DNA from: Narthecium ossifragum
Taxonomy: Eukaryota > Streptophyta > Magnoliopsida > Dioscoreales > Nartheciaceae
Length of the DNA stretch: 64,000 nucleotides
Reading direction: 5' to 3'
Assembly (NCBI GenBank): GCA_963920575.1
Contig: OY986971.1
Location: 21,752,492 to 21,816,491, forward strand
Under the pieces are notes generated by a model that worked only from the letters and a program-made list of their open reading frames with translations, ran no database searches and was not told where the DNA came from. Shown piece after piece: positions 23,772 to 34,328 of the stretch (positions within the stretch are counted from its first letter, which is position 1; every line of letters starts with the position of its first letter). A program made the position numbers and the translations under genes.

Positions 23772-24878
23772 GTTGTTTTCTTATTTGTAACTCTGAACTC
23801 TTGTCTTGTTCTGTTTCTCTCTGTACTTGAATCCTATGTTGAATTGTAGTTGGTCTTTGTCGTGATATTCGAATGTGATGTATGTGTTCTTCAAGCATTC
23901 ATGTAGATGTCCAGAATATTTTCATTGTAGAAAGTAATCCTATGTTGAATTGTAGTTGGCATCGTCGATTGGTTAGTTTGTTCAATTATATCCTTGGTTG
24001 TGTTACATTGTGTCCTTGATTTTATATTCTTGCTTGCATAATTATAGTCTTGATATGAAAATAGTGGTTATTGAGCTACTTATTCCCATCTATGGTGATG
24101 AAGGCAATCTGATTTTGCACTCCCCAGATTTTTGCAAGCGCTGATTGTTCAAATAGTTTTCCTTTTTGGATTACTATCATCTACCATCATCTTATACCTA
24201 AGCACTGCTTACTGTCATGTTGACAGATTTCATGTCATCAATGTTTTCTTATTATGCATTTGATGCCATGAATGGAATTGATAGTGGCAGACATGTCAAC
24301 ATCAGATACAAAGTCCTTTTTAAGTGGAGGGCCCCTCTCCATGTCTCTATGCCGGCCATTATGGATAGCCATTATTGTCATCATGCCAGCAACCATTATT
24401 ATCTCCACCGTCAAAGCAAAAGCTCCTGCTCGGGGACGGGACAGCGCACTGATGGTTTCCTCCTCTCTATATTAAGCTCAATGGGAGCCTTTTTCGAAGT
24501 GCATGTATTAGTGAAGGAAAATTGTAGAGGCTGCCAGATCAGCGTGGGGGTCATTCAAACCAAGGTCCTCATTCTCCATATTACAAGCATTTCAAATGTG
24601 TCCCTTCTAATCTAGTTTTTCATGTGAGGTTTTATTCATATTCTCAACCTGTGGATTTTATTTTGGTTTGTCCTCCTAATCTCGACCTGTTGTATATGAA
24701 ATCATTGATGATATATAACAGTTGCATTCATGTTTTCAAGGTTTCATGCTCTCTATATTACAAGCATTCATAAATACCTGATATCCCGGATGATATAAGG
24801 TTCCCTGTTCTATACTACAAGCATTCATGTTTTCATTGTAGAAAGTAATATTTTATGCTTTATCATGATGGTACAGAA
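23772..24878 (+). other. Harbinger DNA between ORF1 and transposase
   Basis: AT-rich DNA without a recognisable gene. The words TTCATGTTTTCA and TACAAGCATTCA(T) recur at 24590-24830. Short frames near 24217-24615 match nothing I know. Confidence 0.4.
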
Positions 24879-26272
24879 ATGAATCCTCAAACCGTCGAAA
24901 GCTCAACCGGTTCATCAGATGAGGAGGATATGAATCCTCGATCCTTGGACACCTCATCAGGGTCATCGGATGAGGAGGATCTGCTGATTTATCTTGCTCT
25001 AGCAAGTTCTTCGCGGGAGAGAACCCCCGTTCATTGCCGCACTAGGCCTTTCACAGGACATCAAGTAGTCGAAGATATATTGATGGTCCACGAGGGTAGA
25101 TGTCAAGAATGGTTTAGGGTGTCAAAATCGGTGTTTGAGGGCTTATGTGGTGCATTGGCGAATAGGGGTTTAATTGCTGACACACCACACATTACGATAA
25201 GATAGCAAGTTGCAATTTTTCTTCACGGGATTGGGCATGGAGTTTCCAACAGAGTGTTAGCTGATATATTTCAGCATTCTGGAGAAACAATAAGCCATCA
25301 TTTTAATCATGTGCTAAAGGGTATCGTCGAATTGAAACATGTTTACATGGAACTCCCCGATGAAAATGTCACCATCGACCCCATATTCGAGGGGAACTCC
25401 TCTTGGGGCCCATTTAAGGTAACAATTTATATTATGCAACGTTTTACTCGCTGTCATGTTCAAATGCTTCCTAATGTGAACGTTAGAAAGTATTTGTGTA
25501 GATGCTGTTGGGGCTATCGATGGGACACATATACCTGCAATTGTATCCTTGGAAGATCAGCCAATGTTTAGAAATCGCAAGGGGACAACATCACAGAACG
25601 TAATGGGAGTCGTGTCCTTTGATCTCCAATTCGTCTACATCGTCGTTGGATGGGAAGGTTCAGCAGCGGATATGCGGGTCCTAACTTGGGCGCTTGGCCC
25701 CCGTGGCCAGTTCACAGTACCAGAAGGTATTGAGCCTCGTCATCTATACATGTATATTTATTTTCTTTTGCAAGCACTAATCTAATATATTGATCCCATC
25801 ACATTCAGGAAAATTTTATTTGGTCGATTCCGGTTATGCAAATACAAGGAAGTTTCTTGCGCCATACAGAGGATTACGCTACCATATCAGCGAATCCCAA
25901 AACGTCCACACAGGGCGCCGAGCTGAATATGCGAGTAAAAGAGAGATGTACAACCATCGCCATGCACAACTGTGAAATCATGTTGAAAGGGCATTTGGCT
26001 TTCTCAAAATGCGGTTTAAGATATTGAGAATAATGAATCCATATCCTTTCGAAGTGCAACGAAGAATAGCAACGGCGTGTTGTGTAATCCACAACTATAT
26101 TATAAGGAATGGACAACATGATTCCTATTTATCCCGGGGAAATCGGAGATCGGGAAGTCGAGTACCAAATGTAGATGGAGATCCACAGAATATGGCTAAT
26201 TTAGATGAGTCTCATGCGGGGGAATTGCTGCGTGATCGTATTGCAACAGAACTGTGGGAGAACAGAGACTAG
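24879..26272 (+). pseudogene. PIF/Harbinger transposase (DDE_Tnp_4), degenerate
   Basis: The ATG at 24879 opens an acidic leader (SSDEED repeats), then FRVSKSVFEGLCGAL, LHGIGHGVSNRVLADIFQHS and FNHVLKGIVEL. The catalytic blocks follow: VGAIDGTHIP (first Asp), VGWEGSAADMRVL (second Asp), KFYLVDSGYAN with FLAPYRGLRYHIS, and NHVERAFGFLK (Glu). Introns lie at 25419-25501 and 25727-25808 (PEG|KFYLVD joins in frame). Breaks are TAG at 25203-25205 and TGA at 25973-25975. The latter sits where R is usual before NHVERAFG (CGA to TGA); the former could equally be C to T (CAG to TAG). The first intron junction is also off by one base. The enzyme would cut at TAA/TTA targets with the ORF1 protein. It is dead as read. 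Confidence 0.88.
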
Positions 26273-26428
26273 TGGAAGAATCAATTGGTTATCTTCTTAA
26301 CTACTATTTGTAGGTGGTCTTCCAACTTGCGTAATACTTAATTTGTTTTTCAACTATGATTCATTTCTTTCATATAGCTGTAATGATTATTGATTCTGAT
26401 TCAAATTCAAACTCTTTTTTGGATGCAG

Positions 26429-26746
26429 ATGAGTTATTACATCGTCTATCGCGGTCGTCGGCCGGGCATTTATGCGACCAGGCATGAGTGTCATTTACAA
26501 GTTGGCAAATATCCAAGTGCCTGTTATCGCAAGTTTCGCTCTATGGATGAAGCATCGCAGTCATATGAAGATTACATCATATCTCGTTATGAGGAATCCA
26601 ACGATACAGCTCATCCAAAGGCTGACATGGCGGCTTACGATGCGATCGATGAGCCACGTTTGAAGCAGTCTTCGGATTATCGTACTGTTATCTACATAGT
26701 TGCTGCTTGCTTTTTTGTCCTTCTGGCTTATTTTTTTTTCCACTGA
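26429..26746 (+). CDS. RNase H1 N-terminal (viroplasmin-like) domain protein with C-terminal membrane segment
   Basis: This is an intact 105-codon frame (MSYYIVYRGRRPGIYATRHE at its start; an in-frame ATG at 26423 would add two residues). Residues about 3-48 match the RNase H1 N-terminal / caulimovirus viroplasmin fold: YYIVYRGRRPGIY, CHLQVGKYPSACYRKF, SMDEASQSYEDYI. That small domain binds RNA-DNA hybrids or dsRNA in RNase H1; no catalytic RNase H domain follows. The C-terminal 20 residues (TVIYIVAACFFVLLAYFFFH) are a hydrophobic tail-anchor-like segment ending at the stop. It lies 156 bp after the transposase on the same strand, inside the Harbinger. ATGCAG just before the start could be a splice acceptor. 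It may be a captured host exon or a regular accessory gene of this lineage. Function unknown. Confidence 0.65.
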   Translation: MSYYIVYRGRRPGIYATRHECHLQVGKYPSACYRKFRSMDEASQSYEDYIISRYEESNDTAHPKADMAAYDAIDEPRLKQSSDYRTVIYIVAACFFVLLAYFFFH

Positions 26747-27291
26747 TGTACATGGTTTAGAACTGGAAAGTGGCTGCTTGTTTACTGCTTTTCAAGTGTA
26801 TGTAGAATATTACAGTTTGTTTGTGTATCTGATTATAATATTTCATGCTTTAATCCGGATAAAACTGTCGAATATTTTATTCCCAAGTACCGGTGAATAT
26901 ATGCATTATAATATTACTGGAATGAGAAAATATTACTACTTAAATTATATGCATTATCATATTATAAGTATTATCATATTATTAAGTAAATGATTAAAAC
27001 TAAGGTGAATATTATATGCAATAGGATATAATTAATTAAACTACCAATATGGCCCACCCCGTTACAAAAGTGTAATTTACTTCTTTTATATATTATAATA
27101 ATATATCTTAATATAATATGGTTATATTCATATAAAATGGGTCCGCATGGGGATGCATTGATATGTATGACCATGCCATATCATCATGCTATGCCATGTG
27201 GCAATGCGATCCTTCTTTGCGTCGGTTGTAGGTGGAGTCCACGTGTATGTCGCCGGTGGCCACGGCGCTGGCGACGAATGCTCTCAACACC
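26747..27291 (+). other. Harbinger DNA downstream of the small ORF, AT-rich
   Basis: No gene is seen. TATTA-rich sequence at 26850-27120 resembles that near the right end at 34480-34600. ACACC at 27287-27291 is the left TSD of G1. Confidence 0.5.
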
Positions 27292-29092
27292 TGATGAGTG
27301 CATGAAAGTGCACTCTGAACAACCTTCAAACCATCTCAATTGCTAGATTATTATCCTTAATCAGCATCTTTATTACTATTTTTATATCTATATGTTGCTT
27401 CACATGGTTGTTTGGAAAATGCAGGAAATTGGAGCTAAAAGAAGCTGAAAAGAGTATCTGGATCAACTTCAACAATTAATCTGTACCTGCTCATGAAGAA
27501 TCAGATGATGTACCATATATGGTTGGAAAGCTCTTGAAGTTTAGATTCTGGGGAATTTTACGGTTCGTGATTCCGAGTTTCCTAGAAGAAGTTACGGCAA
27601 TTTCAGTATCAATGCGCAGTCTGAATGGCAGAAAGGAAAATAAGCTCGAAGTCCGAGCGAAGGTCCGATCGATCGGACCTGGCAAAACCGTGACAGAACA
27701 TGTAGTTTTTGGCTGAATATGGTTCGATCAATCGAACCATCACTCCTACTGAGCCCGATCGATCCGACTCCTAGAGTTGGATCTATCGGACTCAAAAATA
27801 CCCAGAGAATGTGGATTTTTATGCATCCGATCGATCCAACACTCATAATTCGATCGATCGGACTTGGGAATTAAAGGGTGACAGAACGTATGCTTTTTAG
27901 AGGAGCAGAGTTCGATCGATCCGTCCATCGATCGAACTCGGGAAGAGCCAGAGACGAAGGATTTTTACGAAATCGATCGATCCGACTCCCTTAGTTCGAT
28001 CGATCGGACACGGGCGAAGCTAGAAGATTGGAGATCTCAAGAGACCGATCGATCCAACATCCCGAGAAGGATCGATCGGACTTGCCCAGTGATGAAAATC
28101 AACGGTTTTGATTAATCCGAGTTTACTAATTCTTGGACCCTATAAATAGGAAACTTAGGGCTAATCAAAGGGGACTTCTTGGACGTTTTTGGAGGCTCTT
28201 TTCTGGGTGTTTCCCAAAGGAAGAAGATGGAGAAATCTCCATCCATGGCCGAGTAATCCGCGGGCATGGCGGACGGATGATCTAGCGAGGACTAGGGCTT
28301 CTTCTCCAACAGTAGTTCATAGTTTTTAATCTTTATTGTTAAATTCTTCTTATGTATTGGATCTTCACAGATTGCTTTGTGGTTAAACATTATTATAAAT
28401 CCAGCCATGCTTCTTTTATGATATTGTGATCCCATAGTTATCTCCTTTGATTCTCCTATCGAGTCTCGTGAGACCTTTGCTATGCATTGCCCGTAGTGAC
28501 AGCTGGTATTATGTATTCTTAGGGATCTGGTTAGATAAGGTTGGGGCTTTATACCGTGAGATCTTTGCTATGCATTGCCGATTGTGAGAGTTGGTATTGT
28601 GTATTCTTAGAGATCCGGTTAGAGTTAGGGCTTTGTCCCGATGAACTTTTGCTGCGCGTTGCCTGTAGTGACAGCCGGTATCGTGTATTCTTAGGTTTGG
28701 TTGGATGAAGTTAGAACTATAAAAAGGAAGAACCAATCGTAGGAAGAGACATTTATATTTTATCAGATTCATAATTCTATATCTTCCGGTTAAGGCGATT
28801 GGGATGTGAATCCCTTAACTGAGTTTTATATGAACCATTGAGAAGAGAAGAACCTTAATCCGAGTGAAGTGATTCTTGAAGCCTAGCCTTATTAAAAGCC
28901 TGATATCTTTAGTTAACATTACATTATCATTAATTCTTTGATCTAATTTAATTTAGTTAGTTTTCTTCATTGTCTTTAATTCATTGTTATTCGTATTTCT
29001 GGATCTTTCCTGATTGTCTCTCTGTGGGATTCGACCTCTCTTATGCTGTACTGCACCGCGATCGCTGTGCGTGACACATTTGAGCGACATCA
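27292..29092 (+). repeat. G1 5' LTR with palindrome array and TATA box
   Basis: A U3 palindrome array occupies 27662-28081 and TATAAATAG lies at 28141-28149, so transcription probably starts about 30 bp later. Three near-repeats of about 105 bp (TGCATTGCC(C/G)...GTGTATTCTTAG) follow at 28480-28700. Confidence 0.9.
27662..28081. promoter_or_regulatory. GATCGATC palindrome array, U3 of G1 5' LTR
   Basis: About twelve palindromic or near-palindromic sites occur, including GGTCCGATCGATCGGACC (27662-27679, perfect) and GGTTCGATCAATCGAACC (27721-27738, one centre mismatch). Others lie near 27757, 27777, 27827, 27850, 27910, 27925, 27971, 27993, 28044 and 28069. The last ends about 60 bp before the TATA box. 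The 3' LTR and the G2 LTRs carry the same type of array. Confidence 0.85.
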
Positions 29093-29097
29093 AAAAT

Positions 29098-29112
29098 TGG
29101 CGCCGTTGCCGG
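29098..29112 (+). other. G1 primer-binding site (tRNA-Asp type)
   Basis: TGGCGCCGTTGCCGG follows the 5' LTR after a short A/T spacer. It is complementary to the CCGGCAACGGCGCCA end of plant tRNA-Asp, the usual Athila/Calypso primer. Confidence 0.85.
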
Positions 29113-29167
29113 AGAGACGGTTCAGAAAAGCGCCAGAATCAACAGATCATGATGATTGAAGACATCG

Positions 29168-29406
29168 AAGGCGATTGGGATGCGAATCCCTTAACTGAGT
29201 TTTATATGAACCATTGAGAAGAGAAGAACCTTAATCCGAGTGAAGTGATTCTTGAAGCCTAGCCTTATCAAAAGCCTGATATCTTTAGTTAACATTACAT
29301 TATCATTAATTCTTTGATCTAATTTAATTTAGTTAGTTTTCTTCATTGTCTTTAATTCATTGTTATTCGTATTTCTGGATCTTTCCTGATTGTCTCTCTG
29401 TGGGAT
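29168..29406 (+). repeat. 239-bp LTR fragment duplicated in the G1 leader
   Basis: This is a near-identical copy of LTR positions 28792-29030, placed between GACATCG and CGAAGGCGGTAAC. The G3 element lacks it and reads GACATCGAAGGCGGTAAC directly. The entry point shares AAGGCG with the LTR, as expected of template switching during reverse transcription. Confidence 0.9.
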
Positions 29407-29571
29407 CGAAGGCGGTAACTTTTTTTTTTTCCCTTTTCTTTGAATTTTTATTTCTTTTTCCTTAGTTTTCTTTATTTTCTTTTTAGTTTTTTTTTGAATT
29501 TTCGTTTTATTTTTACTTGGTAAAAAAAAAACTGACCAAAAAAAAAAAAAAAAACTGAAAAATAAGAAAAG

Positions 29572-31275
29572 ATGGAAAATGGATTATATCAATACTATTT
29601 GAGATCGTGTTCTATGAAGTCGAGAGATGGAATGTCTCAAACAACAGTTCGTAAGAAAAACATATACGAATTGAGAGAGGAGAATAGAGCGAGTCATGTT
29701 TCTGTCAATGAGTATCGTTCTACTTATATGAGTAATGCATTGAAAACAAAAATTTCATTCTTTGCACAAAAGGATAATGAGTCATTATGTGATGCATGGC
29801 AGCGATTTACCAGTTTAATAGCTTCATGCCCTCAACATGGTTATCCTAATTGGCGTTTAGTTAGCTATTTTTATTATGGATTAACTAAGCATGAACGTCA
29901 AATTCTTGAAACAAAATGCAGGGGTGAGTTTTTGCAGATTGATTCTGATGAAGCTATGAGGTATTTGGATGAGCTTGTGGAGACGACTTATACACAGACG
30001 GTTCCGGGGCGCTGGGATGGTTATCATGATCATTCCAATGCCAAATCCTACAAGCATTCCAATGTCGCCTTAACGTCCAGCAGCTATCAGCAACACAATG
30101 AGCCTTTCTACTCTTATCCTAGTGCTTATGATGATTATGTGCATGATACTTATGTTGCTACTTCCCATGATGTGGATGTTGATGAGCCTAACACGTATGA
30201 TGCATGTGTCGATGACTTTAGTGCTTCTGATGCATACATCCATGATTTTAATGCTTATGGTGCACGTACTCAAGATGTTCATGTTGATGATGTATATGTT
30301 CATGACTATAGTACTAGTGTGCAGGTTCAAAATTCTAGTCCTATTGATGCACAAGCTATTAAATCTAATGTGTGTGATGCATATGTACATGATTTTTGCA
30401 CTAATACGCATGCTCATGATACTAACATTCACTATGCCTATGCTCATGATTCCAATGTTAGCAATGCACATGTTCATGCTTCTGATGCTGAAGATGCACA
30501 TGTTTCTGCTCAGCTTTCTATGACAGAGATTTCGGACTTACTTAAGGAGGCTAAAACAAAGCCTAATTTTGACTCTTTCCTTCTGCAGTTACTTATGAAG
30601 GACGAGAAGAAAGCACGCCAACTATGCGAGGTAATCACATCTTTTAGCGTGCACGAACTCGGATGGACACATCATATGGAAGAAGACGAAGTACTCCAGT
30701 ACGGGCCGGCCAGCAACGAGGAAGATCTGGAAGATTTCCAAGACCACCAGGACCAGGTATTCGTTGAACCTCCATCGGCTGAACTTCAAGTCATTGCTTC
30801 TAAGCCGCGAGGTATATTTCCAGTGTTTATTTCATCTCCTTGGATAGTCAGGAAGAACATGACCTTGATAGATATTTTTAAACTTCGACGAATTTATTTC
30901 AGATTTTGTGATCTTACCATCCTTGACCACGAGCATGATGGCATTATTGATAGGTCATTGGATGAGTCACAGACACTTGAGCACAATGATGACATTATTG
31001 ATAGGTCATTGAATGAGTTACTGACGCTTGAACACAATGATGATACATATTTCTATTTGAGAGATCTAGCTACCTTGTTTATTGGTGTTAGAATGCAAAA
31101 GCTAGTTCTTCCACTTGTAACGTGCCACTTGGATTCACATGGTAAATTACCATTGGTGGTACTACTAAGGTTAACCCTCCAGGCCATGGCACTTACTGAT
31201 TTTGCATATCATCGTGCTAGGGCACGGCCGCCAAGGGCGCGGTTAAAAATCCTTGTTTTGTATACAGTAGTTTAG
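29572..31275 (+). CDS. Gag-like protein of non-autonomous Athila element G1
   Basis: Intact 567-residue frame from ATG 29572. Residues about 45-140 match the Gag region of G2: NALKTKISFFAQKD versus NALKRQISIFTQKD, then WQRFTSLIASCPQHGYPNW, LVSYFYYGLT and GEFLQIDSDEAMRYLDEL. Residues about 180-315 are an imperfect repeat rich in Asp, His, Tyr and Ala (units such as DAYVHDF and DVHVDDVYVHDY). The C-terminal third (LLMKDEKKARQLCEVITSF, then HHMEEDEVLQYGPASNEEDL) matches nothing I know and has no zinc knuckle. A 17-residue tandem duplication (IIDRSLDE / IIDRSLNE) is absent from G3. The same frame persists in G3 with a single stop, so it is probably translated and under selection. Likely role is a particle or packaging protein. 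Confidence 0.8.
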   Translation: MENGLYQYYLRSCSMKSRDGMSQTTVRKKNIYELREENRASHVSVNEYRSTYMSNALKTKISFFAQKDNESLCDAWQRFTSLIASCPQHGYPNWRLVSYFYYGLTKHERQILETKCRGEFLQIDSDEAMRYLDELVETTYTQTVPGRWDGYHDHSNAKSYKHSNVALTSSSYQQHNEPFYSYPSAYDDYVHDTYVATSHDVDVDEPNTYDACVDDFSASDAYIHDFNAYGARTQDVHVDDVYVHDYSTSVQVQNSSPIDAQAIKSNVCDAYVHDFCTNTHAHDTNIHYAYAHDSNVSNAHVHASDAEDAHVSAQLSMTEISDLLKEAKTKPNFDSFLLQLLMKDEKKARQLCEVITSFSVHELGWTHHMEEDEVLQYGPASNEEDLEDFQDHQDQVFVEPPSAELQVIASKPRGIFPVFISSPWIVRKNMTLIDIFKLRRIYFRFCDLTILDHEHDGIIDRSLDESQTLEHNDDIIDRSLNELLTLEHNDDTYFYLRDLATLFIGVRMQKLVLPLVTCHLDSHGKLPLVVLLRLTLQAMALTDFAYHRARARPPRARLKILVLYTVV

Positions 31276-32522
31276 CTTGCTCGATTTGCTTTCTTGTATA
31301 CTTGAGAATGCTTGAGTTATTTTTATATTGTGTGCTTGCATGTTTGCTTTTGTTTTCGGTTGTTTTGCTTTTGTTTTTAGGTGCTCGAGCAGTCCCTGCC
31401 TTCCGTTGGAGATTTTGGCCAGCCATCATTGAGATGAAGATTTCGGCCACCATGAGGAGCCTTGAGGAGATATTTGCTTAATCTGTCAGGTGGCCTCGCT
31501 CTTATTTCGATTTCCTATTTTTATTTCTGTCATATATGAAAATTCAGCCAATACCCTTCTGCTTATTTACATGATTAGCACACATTGAGGACAATGTGAA
31601 TTTCAGGTTAGGGGGTGTTGGCATGCATGACCTTATGCATGCTACCTTATTGAGCTTAATAGTGTTGAATTGAATATGATACTAGAAATTGTACATGAGC
31701 TGAAATTTTTATGCTTGTTTTGCATGTTGCTTTCATATGGATTGACCACTACATTGATTGCATGCGTGATAACCTGAACGTATAACATCATGTGATCCAC
31801 ACACGAACACTTTATGTGCAGTGGTAATTATACTCACTAGAGGAATGAGCATGCTATTGTCCATCGAGACCATGATTTCAACATTAGCTAGTGTTGAGTA
31901 TTGCATGCAGAGAAAAAAAAAAAAAACAGAAAAAGTTCTGGAGCTTGATAAAGCTGTGCCTAAACAACTATTAAGTGATCTACTGAGTAACCGGGTGTTC
32001 TTGCCTCAGGAAGCGGGGAGCTCGCGTAAAAAGGTAGAACCACTTATAGCGAAAAAAAAAAAACTACTAAGTGTTTTGCTAAGTAACCGGGTCTCTGCGC
32101 CTCAAGAAGCGGTGAGTGCTCGCGTAAAAAGGCAAAATGTCTGATAGTTGAAAAGAAAAAAATAGAGAAAGAGCATGCTGTACTTAAAGTGCGAGGGTTG
32201 GATGATTGGTCATGATGATAGTAGTGTGTTTGGACTAATGGTGGGTAGAAGTTGCTTCTGCACGTAACATTTATTTGTCACGTCACATGTGTTCTTCTGG
32301 ATGGTGATTAGCATGTTTTGATGTGTAGAAGTTGATTTCATATGTTGGTAGTATGTGTATGAGTATAAGAAGTTTTCATGCTCTATACTGCATAAAACAC
32401 TATCGACTTGATAAGGTAGAATTTTTATCATGCATGTCTACATCCTTGAACCGTTAGTGTGCTTAATTATATTCTATGCGCTTTGAATTGCTAGAGACTA
32501 GCAATAAGCTGGTTGGGGGGTG
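31276..32522 (+). other. G1 3' untranslated region, shared with G2 and G3
   Basis: From GAGGAGCCTTGAGGAGAT at 31454 onward it is collinear with the 3' regions of G2 and G3. It contains a tandem pair (GAGTAACCGGGTGTTCTTGC and AAGTAACCGGGTCTCTGCGC, both ending GCGTAAAAAGG), each followed by an A-rich run, at 31960-32155. No ORF is supported. The end is the GGTTGGGGGGTG polypurine tract. Confidence 0.75.
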
Positions 32523-34323
32523 TGATGAGTGCATGAAAGTGCACTCTGAACAACCTTAAAACCATCTCAATTGCTAGATTATTATCCTTAATCAGTATCT
32601 TTATTACTATTTTTATATCTATATGTTGCTTCACATGGTTGTTTGGAACATGCAGGAAATTGGAGCTAAAAGAAGCTGAAAAGAGTATATGGATCAACTT
32701 CAACAATTAATCTGTACCTGCTCATGAAGAATCAGATGATGTGCCATATATGGTTGGAAAGCTCTTGAAGTCTAGATTCTGGGGAATTTTACGGTTCGTG
32801 ATTCCGAGTTTCCTAGAAGAAGTTACGGCAATTTCAGTATCAATGCGCAGTCTGAATGGCAGAAAGGAAAATAAGCTGCAAGTCCGAGCGAAGGTCCGAT
32901 CGATCGGACCTGGCAAAACCGTGACAGAACATGTAGTTTTTGGCTGAATATGGTTCGATCGATCGAACCATCACTCCTACTGAGCCCGATCGATCTGACT
33001 CCTAGAGTTGGATCTATCGGACTCAAAAATACCCAGAGAATGTGGATTTTTATGCATCCGATCGATCCAACACTCATAATTCGATCGATCGGACTTGGGA
33101 ATTAAAGGGTGACAGAACCTATGCTTTTTAGAGGAGCAGAGTTCGATCGATCCGTCCATCGATGGAACTCGGGAAGAGCCAGAGACGAAGGATTTTTACG
33201 AAATCGATCGATCCGACTCCCTTAGTCCGATCGATCGGACACGGGCGAAGCTAGAAGATTGGAGATCTCAAGAGACCGATCGATCCAACATCCCGAGAAG
33301 GATCGATCGGACTTGCCCAGTGACGAAAATCAACGGTTTTGATTAATCCGAGTTTACTAATTCTTGGACCCTATAAATAGGAAACTTAGGGCTAATCAAA
33401 GAGGACTTCTTGGACGTTTTTGGAGGCTCTTTTCTGGGTGTTTCCCAAAGGAAGAAGATGGAGAAATCTCCATCCATGGCCGAGTAATCCGCGGGCATGG
33501 CGGACGGATGATCTAGCGAGGACTAGGGCTTCTTCTCCAACAGTAGTTCATAGTTTTTAATCTTTATTGTTAAATTCTTCTTATGTATTGGATCTTCACA
33601 GATTGCTTTGTGGTTAAACATTATTATAAATCCAGTCATGCTTCTTTTATGATATTGTGATCCCATAGTTATCTCCTTTGATTCTCCTATCGAGTCTCGT
33701 GAGACCTTTGCTATGCATTGCCCGTAGTGACAGCTGGTATTGTGTATTCTTAGGGATCTGGTTAGATAAGGTTGGGGCTTTATACCGTGAGATCTTTGCT
33801 ATGCATTGCCGATTGTGAGAGTTGGTATTGTGTATTCTTAGAGATCCGGTTAGAGTTAGGGCTTTGTCCCGATGAACTTTTGCTGCGCGTTGCCTGTAGT
33901 GACAGCCGGTATCGTGTATTCTTAGGTTTGGTTGGATGAAGTTAGAACTATAAAAAGGAAGAACCAATCGTAGGAAGAGACATTTATATTTTATCAGATT
34001 CATAATTCTATATCTTCCGGTTAAGGCGATTGGGATGTGAATCCCTTAACTGAGTTTTATATGAACCATTGAGAAGAGAAGAACCTTAATCCGAGTGAAG
34101 TGATTCTTGAAGCCTAGCCTTATTAAAAGCCTGATATCTTTAGTTAACATTACATTATCATTAATTCTTTGATCTAATTTAATTTAGTTAGTTTTCTTCA
34201 TTGTCTTTAATTCATTGTTATTCGTATTTCTGGATCTTTCCTGATTGTCTCTCTGTGGGATTCGACCTCTCTTATGCTGTACTGCACCGCGACCGCTGTG
34301 CGTGACACATTTGAGCGACATCA
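32523..34323 (+). repeat. G1 3' LTR
   Basis: 1801 bp, about 1% different from the 5' LTR. It repeats the palindrome array, and its TATAAATAG is near 33372. Confidence 0.92.
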
Positions 34324-34328
34324 ACACC

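Larger units (their letters stand above)
27292..34323 (+). mobile_element. Non-autonomous Athila-like element G1, structurally complete
   Basis: 7032 bp with a perfect TSD ACACC (27287-27291 and 34324-34328). Both LTRs are exactly 1801 bp (27292-29092 and 32523-34323) and begin TGATGAGTGCATG and end GAGCGACATCA. The PBS TGGCGCCGTTGCCGG fits the 3' end of plant tRNA-Asp, as in Athila/Calypso elements. A GGTTGGGGGGTG polypurine tract precedes the 3' LTR. It encodes only a Gag-like protein. I count about 18 LTR mismatches (about 1%), so insertion was recent and later than the Harbinger. The 3' untranslated region is shared with the autonomous-type element G2, which suggests G2-type elements mobilise it. 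Confidence 0.92.

Noticed and set aside
27519..28772. Several 60-87-codon ORFs inside the G1 LTR, repeated in the other Athila LTRs
   Set aside because: They fall in LTR palindrome arrays and in a region of three near-repeats, show no protein features, and recur only because the LTRs are repeated.
30098..30523. Met/Leu/Ile-rich ORF in a second frame of G1 (and its partner at 46340-46840 in G3)
   Set aside because: It overlaps the Asp/His/Tyr repeat of the Gag-like ORF. GAT/CAT/TGT-rich repeat codons read as ATG/ATT in the next frame, so openness follows from the repeat.
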